In this document: positions 26,369-33,882 of the stretch, piece after piece
How the letters are laid out: each line of letters starts with the position of its first letter
Position numbering within the stretch: position 1 is the stretch's first letter
Made by a program: the position numbers and the translations under genes
Notes under the pieces: model-generated
Seen by the model: the letters and a program-made list of their open reading frames with translations, nothing else
Told to the model about the DNA's origin: nothing
Databases searched by the model: none
Assembly: GCF_001458115.1 (NCBI RefSeq)
Contig: NZ_CZRP01000013.1
Coordinates: forward strand, 868,001 to 932,000
Source: Gracilibacillus massiliensis
GTDB lineage: Bacteria; Bacillota; Bacilli; Bacillales; Amphibacillaceae
Direction: 5' to 3'
Length of the DNA: 64,000 bases

Positions 26369-26402
26369 AAAATGGATTTTCGTTCAAACGAAAATCCATT
26401 TT
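26369..26402 (-). terminator. Terminator of the nitroreductase gene
   Basis: Perfect 16-bp arms (26369-26384 and 26387-26402, AAAATGGATTTTCGTT and its complement) flanked by A and T runs, 19 bp after the nitroreductase stop. Confidence 0.8.
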
Positions 26403-26420
26403 AGCACTATAAAAAAGTAT

Positions 26421-26993
26421 TTAGATTTTAAAGGCGCCTTCCATAACTGTCTCTGTTAATGGCCTTCTGGGAGAAGGTATTTCCCGCTCCTGAAATTTCT
26501 CCTCTAGTCGTTCTTTTTCATCCTGGTAACCAATTGCAACAACGGCGTGAATATCATACTGCTCAGGAATGTTTAGGACTTCACGTGCCTGGTCTTTATA
26601 AAATCCACCCATAGCGTGTGTGATTAATCCATTTTTCATTGCTTGTAACGAAAGAAATCCCCATGCTGTTCCCGCGTCAAATGCGTGGGACCCACCGGCA
26701 TCTTTATCTGAAATAATTAAAGCAAATGCTGGTGCTTTATCACTCCACGCACGATTTCCATCCATAATAAAGGAATTGAATTTTTGGCGGTCTTCTTCTG
26801 TTCTAGCAACAATAAAACGCCAAGGTTGTTTGTTACTTCCGGATGGTGCCCAACGAGCCGCTTCCAACACACTCATTAACGTAGCTTCATCTACCACTTT
26901 ATCAGCAAACGAACGCGGTGACCAACGATTTAAAAACATATCATCGATTGGATAGGTAGCTTCACGGTATTCATTGATATTTATATTTTTCAC
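26421..26993 (-). CDS. Nitroreductase family flavoprotein
   Basis: 190 residues, typical for the FMN-dependent nitroreductase family. The N-terminal RWSPRSFADK and AARWAPSGSNKQPWRF segments bind FMN phosphate; HAMGGFYKDQAREVLNIPE is in the second half. Probably an NAD(P)H-dependent reductase of quinones or nitro compounds in the cytoplasm. It is a single gene with its own terminator; physiological substrate unknown. Confidence 0.88.
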   Translation of the reverse strand: MKNININEYREATYPIDDMFLNRWSPRSFADKVVDEATLMSVLEAARWAPSGSNKQPWRFIVARTEEDRQKFNSFIMDGNRAWSDKAPAFALIISDKDAGGSHAFDAGTAWGFLSLQAMKNGLITHAMGGFYKDQAREVLNIPEQYDIHAVVAIGYQDEKERLEEKFQEREIPSPRRPLTETVMEGAFKI

Positions 26994-27110
26994 AATGCAT
27001 CTCCCCCTCTAAGCACTCATTATAAAACATACTCATCGTTATCTCAAAAATCACGCTTAATGGGCTCTTGTCATATTTTATAGTAAATAATAAGTAAAAG
27101 GAGCAAAAAC

Positions 27111-27269
27111 ATGAAAGGGTTCATCTATTTTTGTATGATCATGATCATTGGATTTCTTATTTTGGTGCCATGGCTATTATTTGTGGTACCTTTAATCGGG
27201 CTCAAAACATTTATAATGCTTCTAATTTTGCTCACTTTAGGATTTTTTGTTGAATTTTTATGTAAATAA
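27111..27269 (+). CDS. Small hydrophobic membrane peptide, 52 residues
   Basis: An ATG at 27111 is preceded by AAAAGGAGCAAAAAC, a strong ribosome binding site, and the frame closes with TAA at 27267. The peptide begins MKGFIYFCMIMIIGF and is almost wholly hydrophobic, with two probable membrane segments around residues 3-30 and 32-50. It ends 84 bp before an XRE-TPR regulator on the same strand. Family not recognised; a link to the regulator is only positional. Confidence 0.6.
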   Translation: MKGFIYFCMIMIIGFLILVPWLLFVVPLIGLKTFIMLLILLTLGFFVEFLCK

Positions 27270-27353
27270 ATAGATTTTTTTCAAATTTATTGAAGGATTT
27301 TCACCAATACTATCGAATTATATAAATAGTACCATAAATTATTCGAAAGTGAG

Positions 27354-28616
27354 ATGAATCGATTGCGTGAAATCGGAAAAATAATTAAGTTTCACAGAGA
27401 AAAAATGAACATGAGCCAGAAGCAATTAGGTAAGGCAGTAGGTTACTCTGCAGCAACAATTAGCAAAATTGAATCAGATCAGTATCAACCACCAGAACAT
27501 TTATTGAAAGCTATTCAGGATATACTAAAAATAAAGGAGTTAGTTCATGATAAAACAGATCCGATGTACATCCAATTATCAGCTTGGCAAAAAGTAATTA
27601 CTAGTAACAATATTGCCGAATCACAGGCATGTTATCAGCAAATCAACAAACTTCCCACTAGTGATTATGTTCATTACGAAAGTATTTATTTACTTCATAG
27701 CTTTCAACATTTTTTACTATGCTTCGACCTTAAAAAAGCCGGTTCTCATTTTGACCTTATTCAACAAAAAGCATTCCATCTTACATCAGAAAGTCCTTAT
27801 CAATATAATAAGACGATCGCTAGGTTCTATATGTTACAGGATCAGATAAAAAATTCGCTAGCACACCTCCATGTTGCAACACAACTTAACCAAGAATCCT
27901 CTCAAAATGATGGTGACATCTACTTATACCATGCCATCAACTACAGCAAAGCAATCAATATTATTGATTCTAACCACCACGCTCGAATTGCCAACACACT
28001 ATTTCAGAGAACGATGAATTTGGAAAACATTTTGCTGACTCGTATTATTATGATCATTAATACTATGTGGCATGGTAAGATCTATGAGTCGATTGAATCC
28101 CTTCATTATATTTTAGACAACAATCCCAAAAGCATGAATTATTCCTTTATTCAATATATACTTAGTTTTGGTTATTTTCTTGTTAAAGATTATGAATCAT
28201 CATTAAAATATAGTAGAACAGCGATATTGAGTGAACAACGTCCCGCACTAAAAATGGCATACCTATACTTGAGAGCTACTACTTTTGCTTTAATTGAAGA
28301 TCCTCAAAATGCAATCGTTTACATAAAGAGCGGATTACGACTAAATCAAAGCAAAAAGTACTCCTATAAATTATATATATTGCAACAAATTCTTGAACGA
28401 AAGGGTGGATCTATCGAATTTTTACAGAAAATGAAAAAAGAAATAATACCATACTTTATACAAGCTGGTGATCAAGTAGAAGTGAATTTTTGTCACGCGC
28501 TTCTCGGTGCTATCTATCACTCCCTACAACATTATAAGAAATCATCCAATTATTTTTATCTTACGGGTGGGGATTCCTTGATCAATGAAATCTTAGCTAA
28601 ATATCCACAGAAATAA
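27354..28616 (+). CDS. XRE-type helix-turn-helix regulator with TPR-like C-terminal domain
   Basis: 420 residues. Helix-turn-helix at residues about 5-62: MSQKQLGKAVGYSAATISKIESDQYQPP. The remaining 350 residues are helical, with repeated Leu/Tyr/Ala spacing and AYLYLRATTFALIEDPQNAIVYIKSGLRL that fits TPR units. Domain order and length resemble RNPP regulators such as NprR and PlcR, which respond to imported peptides. ATG at 27354 sits right after GAAAGTGAG; a TTG at 27363 has better spacing. No classic pheromone gene with a signal peptide follows it. Confidence 0.8.
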   Translation: MNRLREIGKIIKFHREKMNMSQKQLGKAVGYSAATISKIESDQYQPPEHLLKAIQDILKIKELVHDKTDPMYIQLSAWQKVITSNNIAESQACYQQINKLPTSDYVHYESIYLLHSFQHFLLCFDLKKAGSHFDLIQQKAFHLTSESPYQYNKTIARFYMLQDQIKNSLAHLHVATQLNQESSQNDGDIYLYHAINYSKAINIIDSNHHARIANTLFQRTMNLENILLTRIIMIINTMWHGKIYESIESLHYILDNNPKSMNYSFIQYILSFGYFLVKDYESSLKYSRTAILSEQRPALKMAYLYLRATTFALIEDPQNAIVYIKSGLRLNQSKKYSYKLYILQQILERKGGSIEFLQKMKKEIIPYFIQAGDQVEVNFCHALLGAIYHSLQHYKKSSNYFYLTGGDSLINEILAKYPQK

Positions 28617-28684
28617 TCTTCCATGATTACCCACACATTTTTTTATTTAGTTGACTTACACTACCTGTATAGGAGGTGGGTAAG

Positions 28685-28840
28685 ATGGCGAAAGACGTTA
28701 AATGTGAGGTTAACAACTGTAAGTATTGGGCTGAGGGCAATAATTGTATTGCAAGTAGCATCTGTGTTGTCAGCCATACCGGAAAAAGTGCTGCCAATGA
28801 GAAAGAAACAGATTGCCAAACATTCGAACCGACCGTCTGA
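28685..28840 (+). CDS. Small cysteine-containing DUF1540 protein
   Basis: 51 residues beginning MAKDVKCEVNNCKYWAEGNN, with cysteines at 7, 12, 21, 27 and 44. The C-X4-C-X8-C pattern with YW and CIASSI identifies DUF1540, a Bacillales/Clostridia family whose members may bind metal. GGAGGTGGGTAAG precedes the ATG, and a strong terminator follows. Members are often associated with sporulating cells, but no function is established. Confidence 0.8.
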   Translation: MAKDVKCEVNNCKYWAEGNNCIASSICVVSHTGKSAANEKETDCQTFEPTV

Positions 28841-28855
28841 CAACCTTCTTTAATG

Positions 28856-28884
28856 ACCTCAGCTAACAAATGGTTAGCTGAGGT
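28856..28884 (+). terminator. Terminator after the DUF1540 gene
   Basis: Perfect 12-bp arms ACCTCAGCTAAC and GTTAGCTGAGGT around AAATG, followed by TAATTT. It may also serve the convergent yvrJ-like gene. Confidence 0.75.
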
Positions 28885-28895
28885 TAATTTATGAG

Positions 28896-29033
28896 TCAGC
28901 GCATTTTTTCTGGCAAGGCAACGATGGATTCAATTAATGTATTCAGCTTTGTTTCGATGCGATGCAACAAATAAAAGGTGACCGCAACCGGAAAACCAAC
29001 ATCCGTGATTAAAGATATCCATGTTTCTTCCAT
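28896..29033 (-). CDS. YvrJ-family small membrane protein
   Basis: 45 residues beginning MEETWISLITDVGFPVAVTF and continuing YLLHRIETKLN. This is the YvrJ-family pattern: one membrane segment with GFP-AV-FYLL-R-E. GAAGAGGAG lies before the ATG. Genes for DUF2922 and DUF1659 proteins lie upstream on the same strand, the usual company of yvrJ in Bacillaceae. Function unknown. Confidence 0.8.
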   Translation of the reverse strand: MEETWISLITDVGFPVAVTFYLLHRIETKLNTLIESIVALPEKMR

Positions 29034-29063
29034 ATTTTCAACTCCTCTTCAAAAAGTCTTCTT

Positions 29064-29222
29064 GTTCACGGGAATTAACGTATTCTTTACGGGAATCGTT
29101 GTCCTGTTCACAGGAAAAGTCTTGCCCTTCACTGGAATCATGCACTATTCCCGTCAATAGCGCAATAATTCCCGTGAAGAGAGTAACTTTCCCCGTCAAG
29201 CAAAGCTTAATTCCCGTTAAGA
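29064..29222. repeat. 21-bp-phased inverted repeat array A3 (core ACGGGAAT / ATTCCCGT)
   Basis: Four forward units start at 29067, 29088, 29109 and 29130; four inverted units start at 29147, 29168, 29189 and 29210. Every step is 21 bp. Some cores are degenerate (ACAGGAAA, ACTGGAAT). It is located between the DUF2922 and yvrJ-like genes that otherwise look like one operon. Confidence 0.85.
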
Positions 29223-29256
29223 AAAAGGGGAGCTGCATAAGCCCCCCTTTACTCCG

Positions 29257-29469
29257 TTAAATTTCGATTTCTGTTACATTACGTTCGACGATGCGGGCAC
29301 TTTTCTTGGCAACTAGATCTCCACCTGATGAGAACAAAGCATTTTGAGCAAGGATCGTATCCATCGCATCATTTACTGCAACTGCATCAACAGGTTCTAC
29401 AGGATTATCCAATCCGATCGTTACTGTCTTACCGTCCTCATTTTCAAATTTCAATTCGATCTTTTTCAT
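29257..29469 (-). CDS. DUF2922 small protein
   Basis: 70 residues beginning MKKIELKFENEDGKTVTIGL and ending ARIVERNVTEIEI. Size, the LKFEN-GKT start and the DAVAVNDAMD segment match DUF2922, found next to DUF1659 and YvrJ genes throughout Bacillaceae. Function unknown. AAGGAGGTGCCATAG lies before the ATG. Confidence 0.8.
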   Translation of the reverse strand: MKKIELKFENEDGKTVTIGLDNPVEPVDAVAVNDAMDTILAQNALFSSGGDLVAKKSARIVERNVTEIEI

Positions 29470-29504
29470 CTATGGCACCTCCTTCTTTTATTCGTTTAAA
29501 AAAA

Positions 29505-29729
29505 TTAATCTTCTGTAATTAATTCTGTGTCATTTCGTTTTACCGAATAAAGGACAAGCTGTTGCAATGGAGCAAGTGCTTCTGTGATTGTTAGAAGCTG
29601 ATCCGCTGTCGCATCCAATTTGACATTGTTAAAGGATTTTGACTTATAAACCGGATCACCTGAAATGGGATCCACTCCATTTTCAAATGTTAATTGCAGT
29701 CTGGAATCAATACGTTCCGCCTGAGCCAT
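29505..29729 (-). CDS. DUF1659 small protein
   Basis: 74 residues from the ATG at 29729 (GGGAGGTGATCAA before it), beginning MAQAERIDSRLQLTFENGVD. The SRLQL-FENG-D--GDP-YK-KSFNNVK pattern is DUF1659. It is the first gene of the DUF1659-DUF2922-yvrJ set; function unknown. Confidence 0.8.
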   Translation of the reverse strand: MAQAERIDSRLQLTFENGVDPISGDPVYKSKSFNNVKLDATADQLLTITEALAPLQQLVLYSVKRNDTELITED

Positions 29730-29789
29730 TTGATCACCTCCCTTCACTTTTATAATCAATAAGTGGAAGGGAAAGGTGTCGGGTAAAAT

Positions 29790-29820
29790 AAAAAAACCAC
29801 CCTATATGGATGGTTTTTTT
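29790..29820 (-). terminator. Terminator after mnaA
   Basis: AAAAAACCACC ... GGATGGTTTTTT forms a hairpin with a small bulge and a T-run on the minus strand, 4 bp after the mnaA stop. Confidence 0.7.
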
Positions 29821-29823
29821 AGA

Positions 29824-30918
29824 TTATTCATTTTCTAATACATCTGCAATGCGTTTACAAGCATAACCGTCACCATACGGATTGCTCGCTTTGCTCATTC
29901 TTTGATACTCTTCTTTGTCATCTAATAGCTGTTTAAAGTGCGTATATATATTTTCTTCATCTGTACCAACTAGCTTTAAGGTACCAGCTTCAACACCCTC
30001 TGGACGCTCTGTTGTATCACGCATTACAAGAACAGGTTTTCCAAGACTTGGTGCTTCTTCTTGAATTCCACCACTATCTGTCAATATCATGTAAGACTGT
30101 GAAAGAAAGTTATGAAAATCAATCACTTCTAATGGTTCAATAATTCGTACTCGATCATTACTCCCCAAAATATCATTGGCCGCTTCACGAACGACTGGAT
30201 TCATATGAATCGGATAAATGACTTTGATATCCTCATACTCATCCACAATACGCTTAATCGCCTTAAACATATTTCGCATCGGCTCCCCGAGATTTTCACG
30301 ACGGTGAGCTGTAATCATGATCAACCTACTATCAGCCGCCCACTCCAATTGTTCATGGGTATAGTTTTCACGAACCGTAGTATTAAGAGCATCGATTGCT
30401 GTATTTCCTGTAACATGAATGGATTCTGGATCCTTTCCTTCTTTCAAAAGGTTCTCCTTCGACATATCGGTTGGTGCAAAGTTATATTTTGCTACAAGAC
30501 CAACTGCTTGACGATTAAACTCCTCAGGATACGGGGAATAGATATTGTATGTTCTAAGGCCAGCCTCCACATGACCAACAGGTATTTGCAAATAAAAACA
30601 AGCAAGTGATGTAACAAAAGTAGTCGATGTATCTCCATGTACAAGTACCACATCTGGTTTTACTTCTTCTAATACGTCTTTCATTTTTTCTAAAATAGCT
30701 GTTGTAACATCAAATAACGTTTGTTTATCTTTCATTATCGATAAATTGTAATCAGGTTCAATATCAAATACATCTAATACTTGCTGTAACATTTCTTTAT
30801 GTTGCCCCGTTACACAGACAATCGTTTCTAATCCTCTTCGTGTTTCTAATTCTTTTACTAATGGACACATTTTTATCGCTTCGGGTCTCGTCCCAAAAAC
30901 GACCATGGCTTTTTTCAT
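29824..30918 (-). CDS. mnaA: UDP-N-acetylglucosamine 2-epimerase (non-hydrolysing)
   Basis: 364 residues from the ATG at 30918 (a GTG at 30930 would add four). It interconverts UDP-GlcNAc and UDP-ManNAc for wall polymers. Family motifs: GTRPEAIKMCPLV at the N-terminus, VHGDTSTTF and HVEAGLRT in the middle, ITAHRREN, and DSGGIQEEAPSLGKPVLVMR in the UDP-binding half. The UDP-ManNAc made here can feed the dehydrogenase encoded at 43333. Confidence 0.92.
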   Translation of the reverse strand: MKKAMVVFGTRPEAIKMCPLVKELETRRGLETIVCVTGQHKEMLQQVLDVFDIEPDYNLSIMKDKQTLFDVTTAILEKMKDVLEEVKPDVVLVHGDTSTTFVTSLACFYLQIPVGHVEAGLRTYNIYSPYPEEFNRQAVGLVAKYNFAPTDMSKENLLKEGKDPESIHVTGNTAIDALNTTVRENYTHEQLEWAADSRLIMITAHRRENLGEPMRNMFKAIKRIVDEYEDIKVIYPIHMNPVVREAANDILGSNDRVRIIEPLEVIDFHNFLSQSYMILTDSGGIQEEAPSLGKPVLVMRDTTERPEGVEAGTLKLVGTDEENIYTHFKQLLDDKEEYQRMSKASNPYGDGYACKRIADVLENE

Positions 30919-30984
30919 TTTTACTGTCACTACCTTTCAATTGTTTAAACAAAATTAAAATAGATTAAACTTTCTTTCTTAACC

Positions 30985-31131
30985 TTAACATTTATTTTCT
31001 AATTGCTCTTTTTTACTTTGTATATGCGTTTGAAGAATATTTTCAATTTCTTCCAATTCCTCAAGGGAATTTACATCTTGATAGATATATCTAATTGTTT
31101 TCTTTAAAGACTTTGGTAAGTCATTAAACAA
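30985..31131 (-). CDS. Small hypothetical acidic protein (48 residues)
   Basis: Read from a TTG at 31131 (TTGGAGTGAT 11 bp before it) to TAA at 30985. The peptide starts LFNDLPKSLKKTIRYIYQDV and continues with a strongly charged helix (NSLEELEEIENILQ). No family recognised. An ATT at 31137 would be an alternative start. It directly precedes mnaA on the same strand, with about 65 bp between. The codon pattern and ribosome binding site support a real gene, but length makes this uncertain. Confidence 0.45.
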   Translation of the reverse strand: MFNDLPKSLKKTIRYIYQDVNSLEELEEIENILQTHIQSKKEQLENKC

Positions 31132-31164
31132 TTTAATGTTTTATCACTCCAAAAATTCAGTTTT

Positions 31165-31311
31165 TTATCTATTTTTTGATTTTAGGATAGTTGGTAACTG
31201 TTTTTGCATATCTTTCAATATTGTTTCTAAATTAGCTCCATTATTGCCATTAGTATATGCATTTTTCAAAATTGTTAGCAATTGGTGCTTGTCTCTCTCT
31301 AATTCTTCCAC
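31165..31311 (-). CDS. Small hypothetical protein (48 residues)
   Basis: GTG at 31311 preceded by GGAGGAGAAAGTT, an excellent ribosome binding site; stop TAA at 31165. The peptide starts VEELERDKHQLLTILKNAYT and ends LPTILKSKNR; it is predicted helical and soluble. Family not recognised. It lies 33 bp upstream of the next small gene and is divergent from the LCP gene. Confidence 0.5.
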   Translation of the reverse strand: MEELERDKHQLLTILKNAYTNGNNGANLETILKDMQKQLPTILKSKNR

Positions 31312-31440
31312 AACTTTCTCCTCCAATATAGGAATATATTCTATTTGGTATCATAGCATAATTTATCATGAAATGATATGTTAGAACAATGTAATTTATT
31401 ACATTTTAATTACAATATTTGATAATGTTTGCTACACACA

Positions 31441-31469
31441 TTGCCAAAACAAAATCCATTCATTATAAT
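31441..31469 (+). promoter_or_regulatory. SigA-type promoter of the LCP gene
   Basis: TTGCCA (31441-31446), a 17-bp spacer, TATAAT (31464-31469); 38 bp upstream of the start codon. Confidence 0.75.
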
Positions 31470-31507
31470 AGACAAAGTGAATTATTATAGAATTAAGGGG
31501 AATGCGT

Positions 31508-32539
31508 ATGGAACGCAAGGAACTGCGTAAACAAAAGAAGAAACAAAAAACTAAAAAAAGACTAAAAATCTTTCTGCTCATATTTGGTTTAGCAATCGTT
31601 TTAGGGATAGGACTAGGCGCATACATTTTATATGAAACATATCAGGCTGCTAGCGACACTTATGATGAATTGGATCGAGGAGAAAAATCTGAGAAACGAG
31701 AAGAAGTCGTCACTATTAGTCAAGATCCTATATCGATATTGTTAATGGGTGTGGAGGATTATTCATCAGACAATGATAATGGTAGATCGGATACCATGAT
31801 GGTTGCAACTTTTAATCCTGGGGATGAAAAATTAAAATTATTAAGTATTCCTCGTGACTCTTATGTAACGATCCCTGGCAGAGAAGGACAAGACAAGATT
31901 AATCATTCCTTTGCTTTTGGTGGAAAAGAATTAACAATTAAAACGGTTGAGGAATTGTTAGATATACCGATTGATTATTATGCTACTGTCAATTTCGATG
32001 GTTTCAAGAGTATTGTGGATACGGTAGGAGGAATTACCGTAGATGTTCCCTTTGATTTTGAACAAAACAGTGATGATCGAGTTGCAGAGAAACTTCAATT
32101 TTACGAAGGTGAAATGGAATTAGATGGTCGTTATGCATTAGCATATGCCAGAATGAGATTAGAGGATCCACGAGGTGATATTGGACGAAACGAAAGACAA
32201 AAAGAAGTTATAGAAGCCATTATTAAAGAAATAACTTCAGTTTCGACTCTGACAAAGATTGACGATCTCGGAGAGGATTTAGGTGCAAATGTAGAAACGA
32301 ACCTTAAGATGGGTGATGGCATTAACTTTTTAAGGAAATACTCTGACTTCCGTACTTCTAATATTGACGAAGTCACCTTAGAGGGAACAAGTCAGTACAT
32401 CGGAAACATATCCTATTATGTTCTTGATGAACAATCTTTAGCAGATGCCCAACATGAATTAAGAGTTCATTTAGAGTTAGAAGAACCTAATCAAACAAGC
32501 GAATATTCACAAGAATCAGAAGAAGAGCCAACATATTAA
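31508..32539 (+). CDS. LytR-CpsA-Psr (LCP) family wall-polymer ligase
   Basis: 343 residues from the ATG at 31508 (AAGGGGAATGCGT before it). A basic N-terminus is followed by one membrane helix (LLIFGLAIVLGIGLGAYILYETY), then the extracellular LCP domain with SDTMMVATFNPGDEKLKLLSIPRDSYV, DKINHSFAFGG and LAYARMRLEDPRGDIGRNERQ. Family members transfer wall teichoic acid or other glycans from undecaprenyl phosphate to peptidoglycan. The acidic, Ser/Glu-rich tail is low complexity. The position next to tagO fits. Confidence 0.9.
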   Translation: MERKELRKQKKKQKTKKRLKIFLLIFGLAIVLGIGLGAYILYETYQAASDTYDELDRGEKSEKREEVVTISQDPISILLMGVEDYSSDNDNGRSDTMMVATFNPGDEKLKLLSIPRDSYVTIPGREGQDKINHSFAFGGKELTIKTVEELLDIPIDYYATVNFDGFKSIVDTVGGITVDVPFDFEQNSDDRVAEKLQFYEGEMELDGRYALAYARMRLEDPRGDIGRNERQKEVIEAIIKEITSVSTLTKIDDLGEDLGANVETNLKMGDGINFLRKYSDFRTSNIDEVTLEGTSQYIGNISYYVLDEQSLADAQHELRVHLELEEPNQTSEYSQESEEEPTY

Positions 32540-32555
32540 AAATGTTGGCTCTTCT
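32521..32555. terminator. Bidirectional terminator between LCP gene and tagO
   Basis: Perfect 14-bp arms AGAAGAGCCAACAT (32521-32534) and its complement (32542-32555); the hairpin contains the end of the LCP coding region and touches the tagO stop. Confidence 0.75.
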
Positions 32556-33628
32556 TATATATTTTGTTTCTTTCCTATTAATTTTCTTAAACTATTCAAT
32601 ACAGGTTGTTGACCATTTAATACAATACCTGATAGTTCCGCAATAATTTGAATAGCGAGCACGATTAAAGCTATAATAATAAGCGATGTTAACATCGTTG
32701 CACTATTAAAAATAATTGCCATAATCCCAAAAAATCCACTGAATGCGTAAATAATAAGCACAGCCGTCTGATGACTGTATCCCATATCAATTAACTGATA
32801 ATGGATATGCTTACGATCCGCTTGTCCAATGCTTTGTTTATTGATCATTCTTCTAATGATTGCAAAAATCGTATCAAAAATCGGAATGGCAATAATGATA
32901 ATCGGAATAATAAAACTAAATAAAGCTACGTTTTTAAATAAACCTAACATTGAGATAACAGATATGGCATAACCAAGAAATAAAGCTCCCGTATCTCCCA
33001 TGAATATTTTGGCAGGATAAAAGTTATGATAAAGAAATCCTAAGCAGCTTGCCACTACTACGATACTTAAATAAACGACTATAATACGATAATCTGTGAT
33101 GGCAATAATTAAGATACTAGTTAACCCAATCGCTGATACACCTGCTGCTAAGCCATCTAGTCCATCAATTAGATTAATCGCATTTGTAACCCCTACAATC
33201 CACAGGATCGTTAACACCAGACCAAACTGAGTTAATTCAACTGTTCCGAAAAAAGGCATGGTGACTTTATCGATCACAAGACCAGATGAAACTACAACAG
33301 ATGCTGCCGCTACTTGGCCGATAAGCTTCTGATAGGGTTTCAAACAAATTAAATCATCTAATAATCCAGTTAATGCTATGATTAATCCACCTATTATAAT
33401 TTCAGTCATATGCGGATGTTGAGGTTGCAAATAAATCAAACCAGCCGCTACCCCTAATATAATCGCTAATCCGCCTATCCTAGCTTTCTCGCCATCATGT
33501 TTTTTTCGCTCATCTGGAGAATCTACTGCATTTATTTTCACTGCTAATCTTCTAATTATCGGAGTGGATAAAAAAGCTACAACTCCTGAAATCATAAAAG
33601 CTGTAACTAACTCTAAAATATTATACAT
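32555..33628 (-). CDS. tagO: Undecaprenyl-phosphate GlcNAc-1-phosphate transferase (TagO/WecA family)
   Basis: 357 residues with about ten or eleven membrane helices. It starts lipid-linked wall polymer synthesis by moving GlcNAc-1-P to undecaprenyl phosphate. Family motifs: DSPDERKKHDGEKARIGG near residues 36-53, TGLLDDLICLKPYQKL, NAINLIDGLDGLAAG, and FMGDTGALFLGY. It is the first membrane step for the polymer whose later genes follow. Confidence 0.9.
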   Translation of the reverse strand: MYNILELVTAFMISGVVAFLSTPIIRRLAVKINAVDSPDERKKHDGEKARIGGLAIILGVAAGLIYLQPQHPHMTEIIIGGLIIALTGLLDDLICLKPYQKLIGQVAAASVVVSSGLVIDKVTMPFFGTVELTQFGLVLTILWIVGVTNAINLIDGLDGLAAGVSAIGLTSILIIAITDYRIIVVYLSIVVVASCLGFLYHNFYPAKIFMGDTGALFLGYAISVISMLGLFKNVALFSFIIPIIIIAIPIFDTIFAIIRRMINKQSIGQADRKHIHYQLIDMGYSHQTAVLIIYAFSGFFGIMAIIFNSATMLTSLIIIALIVLAIQIIAELSGIVLNGQQPVLNSLRKLIGKKQNI

Positions 33629-33842
33629 TGTTTACACCTACTCGGTATTAATATAACCATCATTCAATCATTTTACCATATATATATAATTTGTCACTCA
33701 CTTATAATATTTGACGGTTGAATTAGAGAAAGTGTTACAGTTACATAACTTCGTTTTTTTATACAACAATTCTTAGTTTTATGATAATACCCTTCATCAA
33801 AGTTGCAGATAACCTTATAATAATCAATATAATCGATTTTTA

Positions 33843-33882
33843 TTATAAAAAACCTAAATCAATAGATCTAGGTTTTTTATAA
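33843..33882 (-). terminator. Terminator of the glycosyltransferase operon
   Basis: TTATAAAAAACCTA (33843-33856) and its complement (33869-33882) surround a short loop; it ends right at the stop codon of the next gene. Nothing else is seen in the 210 bp up to tagO. Confidence 0.75.

Noticed and set aside
28623-28853. Plus-strand 76-codon frame overlapping the DUF1540 gene
   Set aside because: It lacks a ribosome binding site, while the shifted frame at 28685 has a strong one and matches DUF1540.
6178-29222. Arrays A-D as CRISPR arrays
   Set aside because: The unit is 21 bp in total with a 8-12 bp core and no room for a spacer; most arrays are inverted, and no cas genes are present.
31136-31384. 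Plus-strand 82-codon frame upstream of the LCP gene
   Set aside because: Composition is that of reversed AT-rich coding sequence, and it is antisense to the small gene with the good GGAGGAG site.
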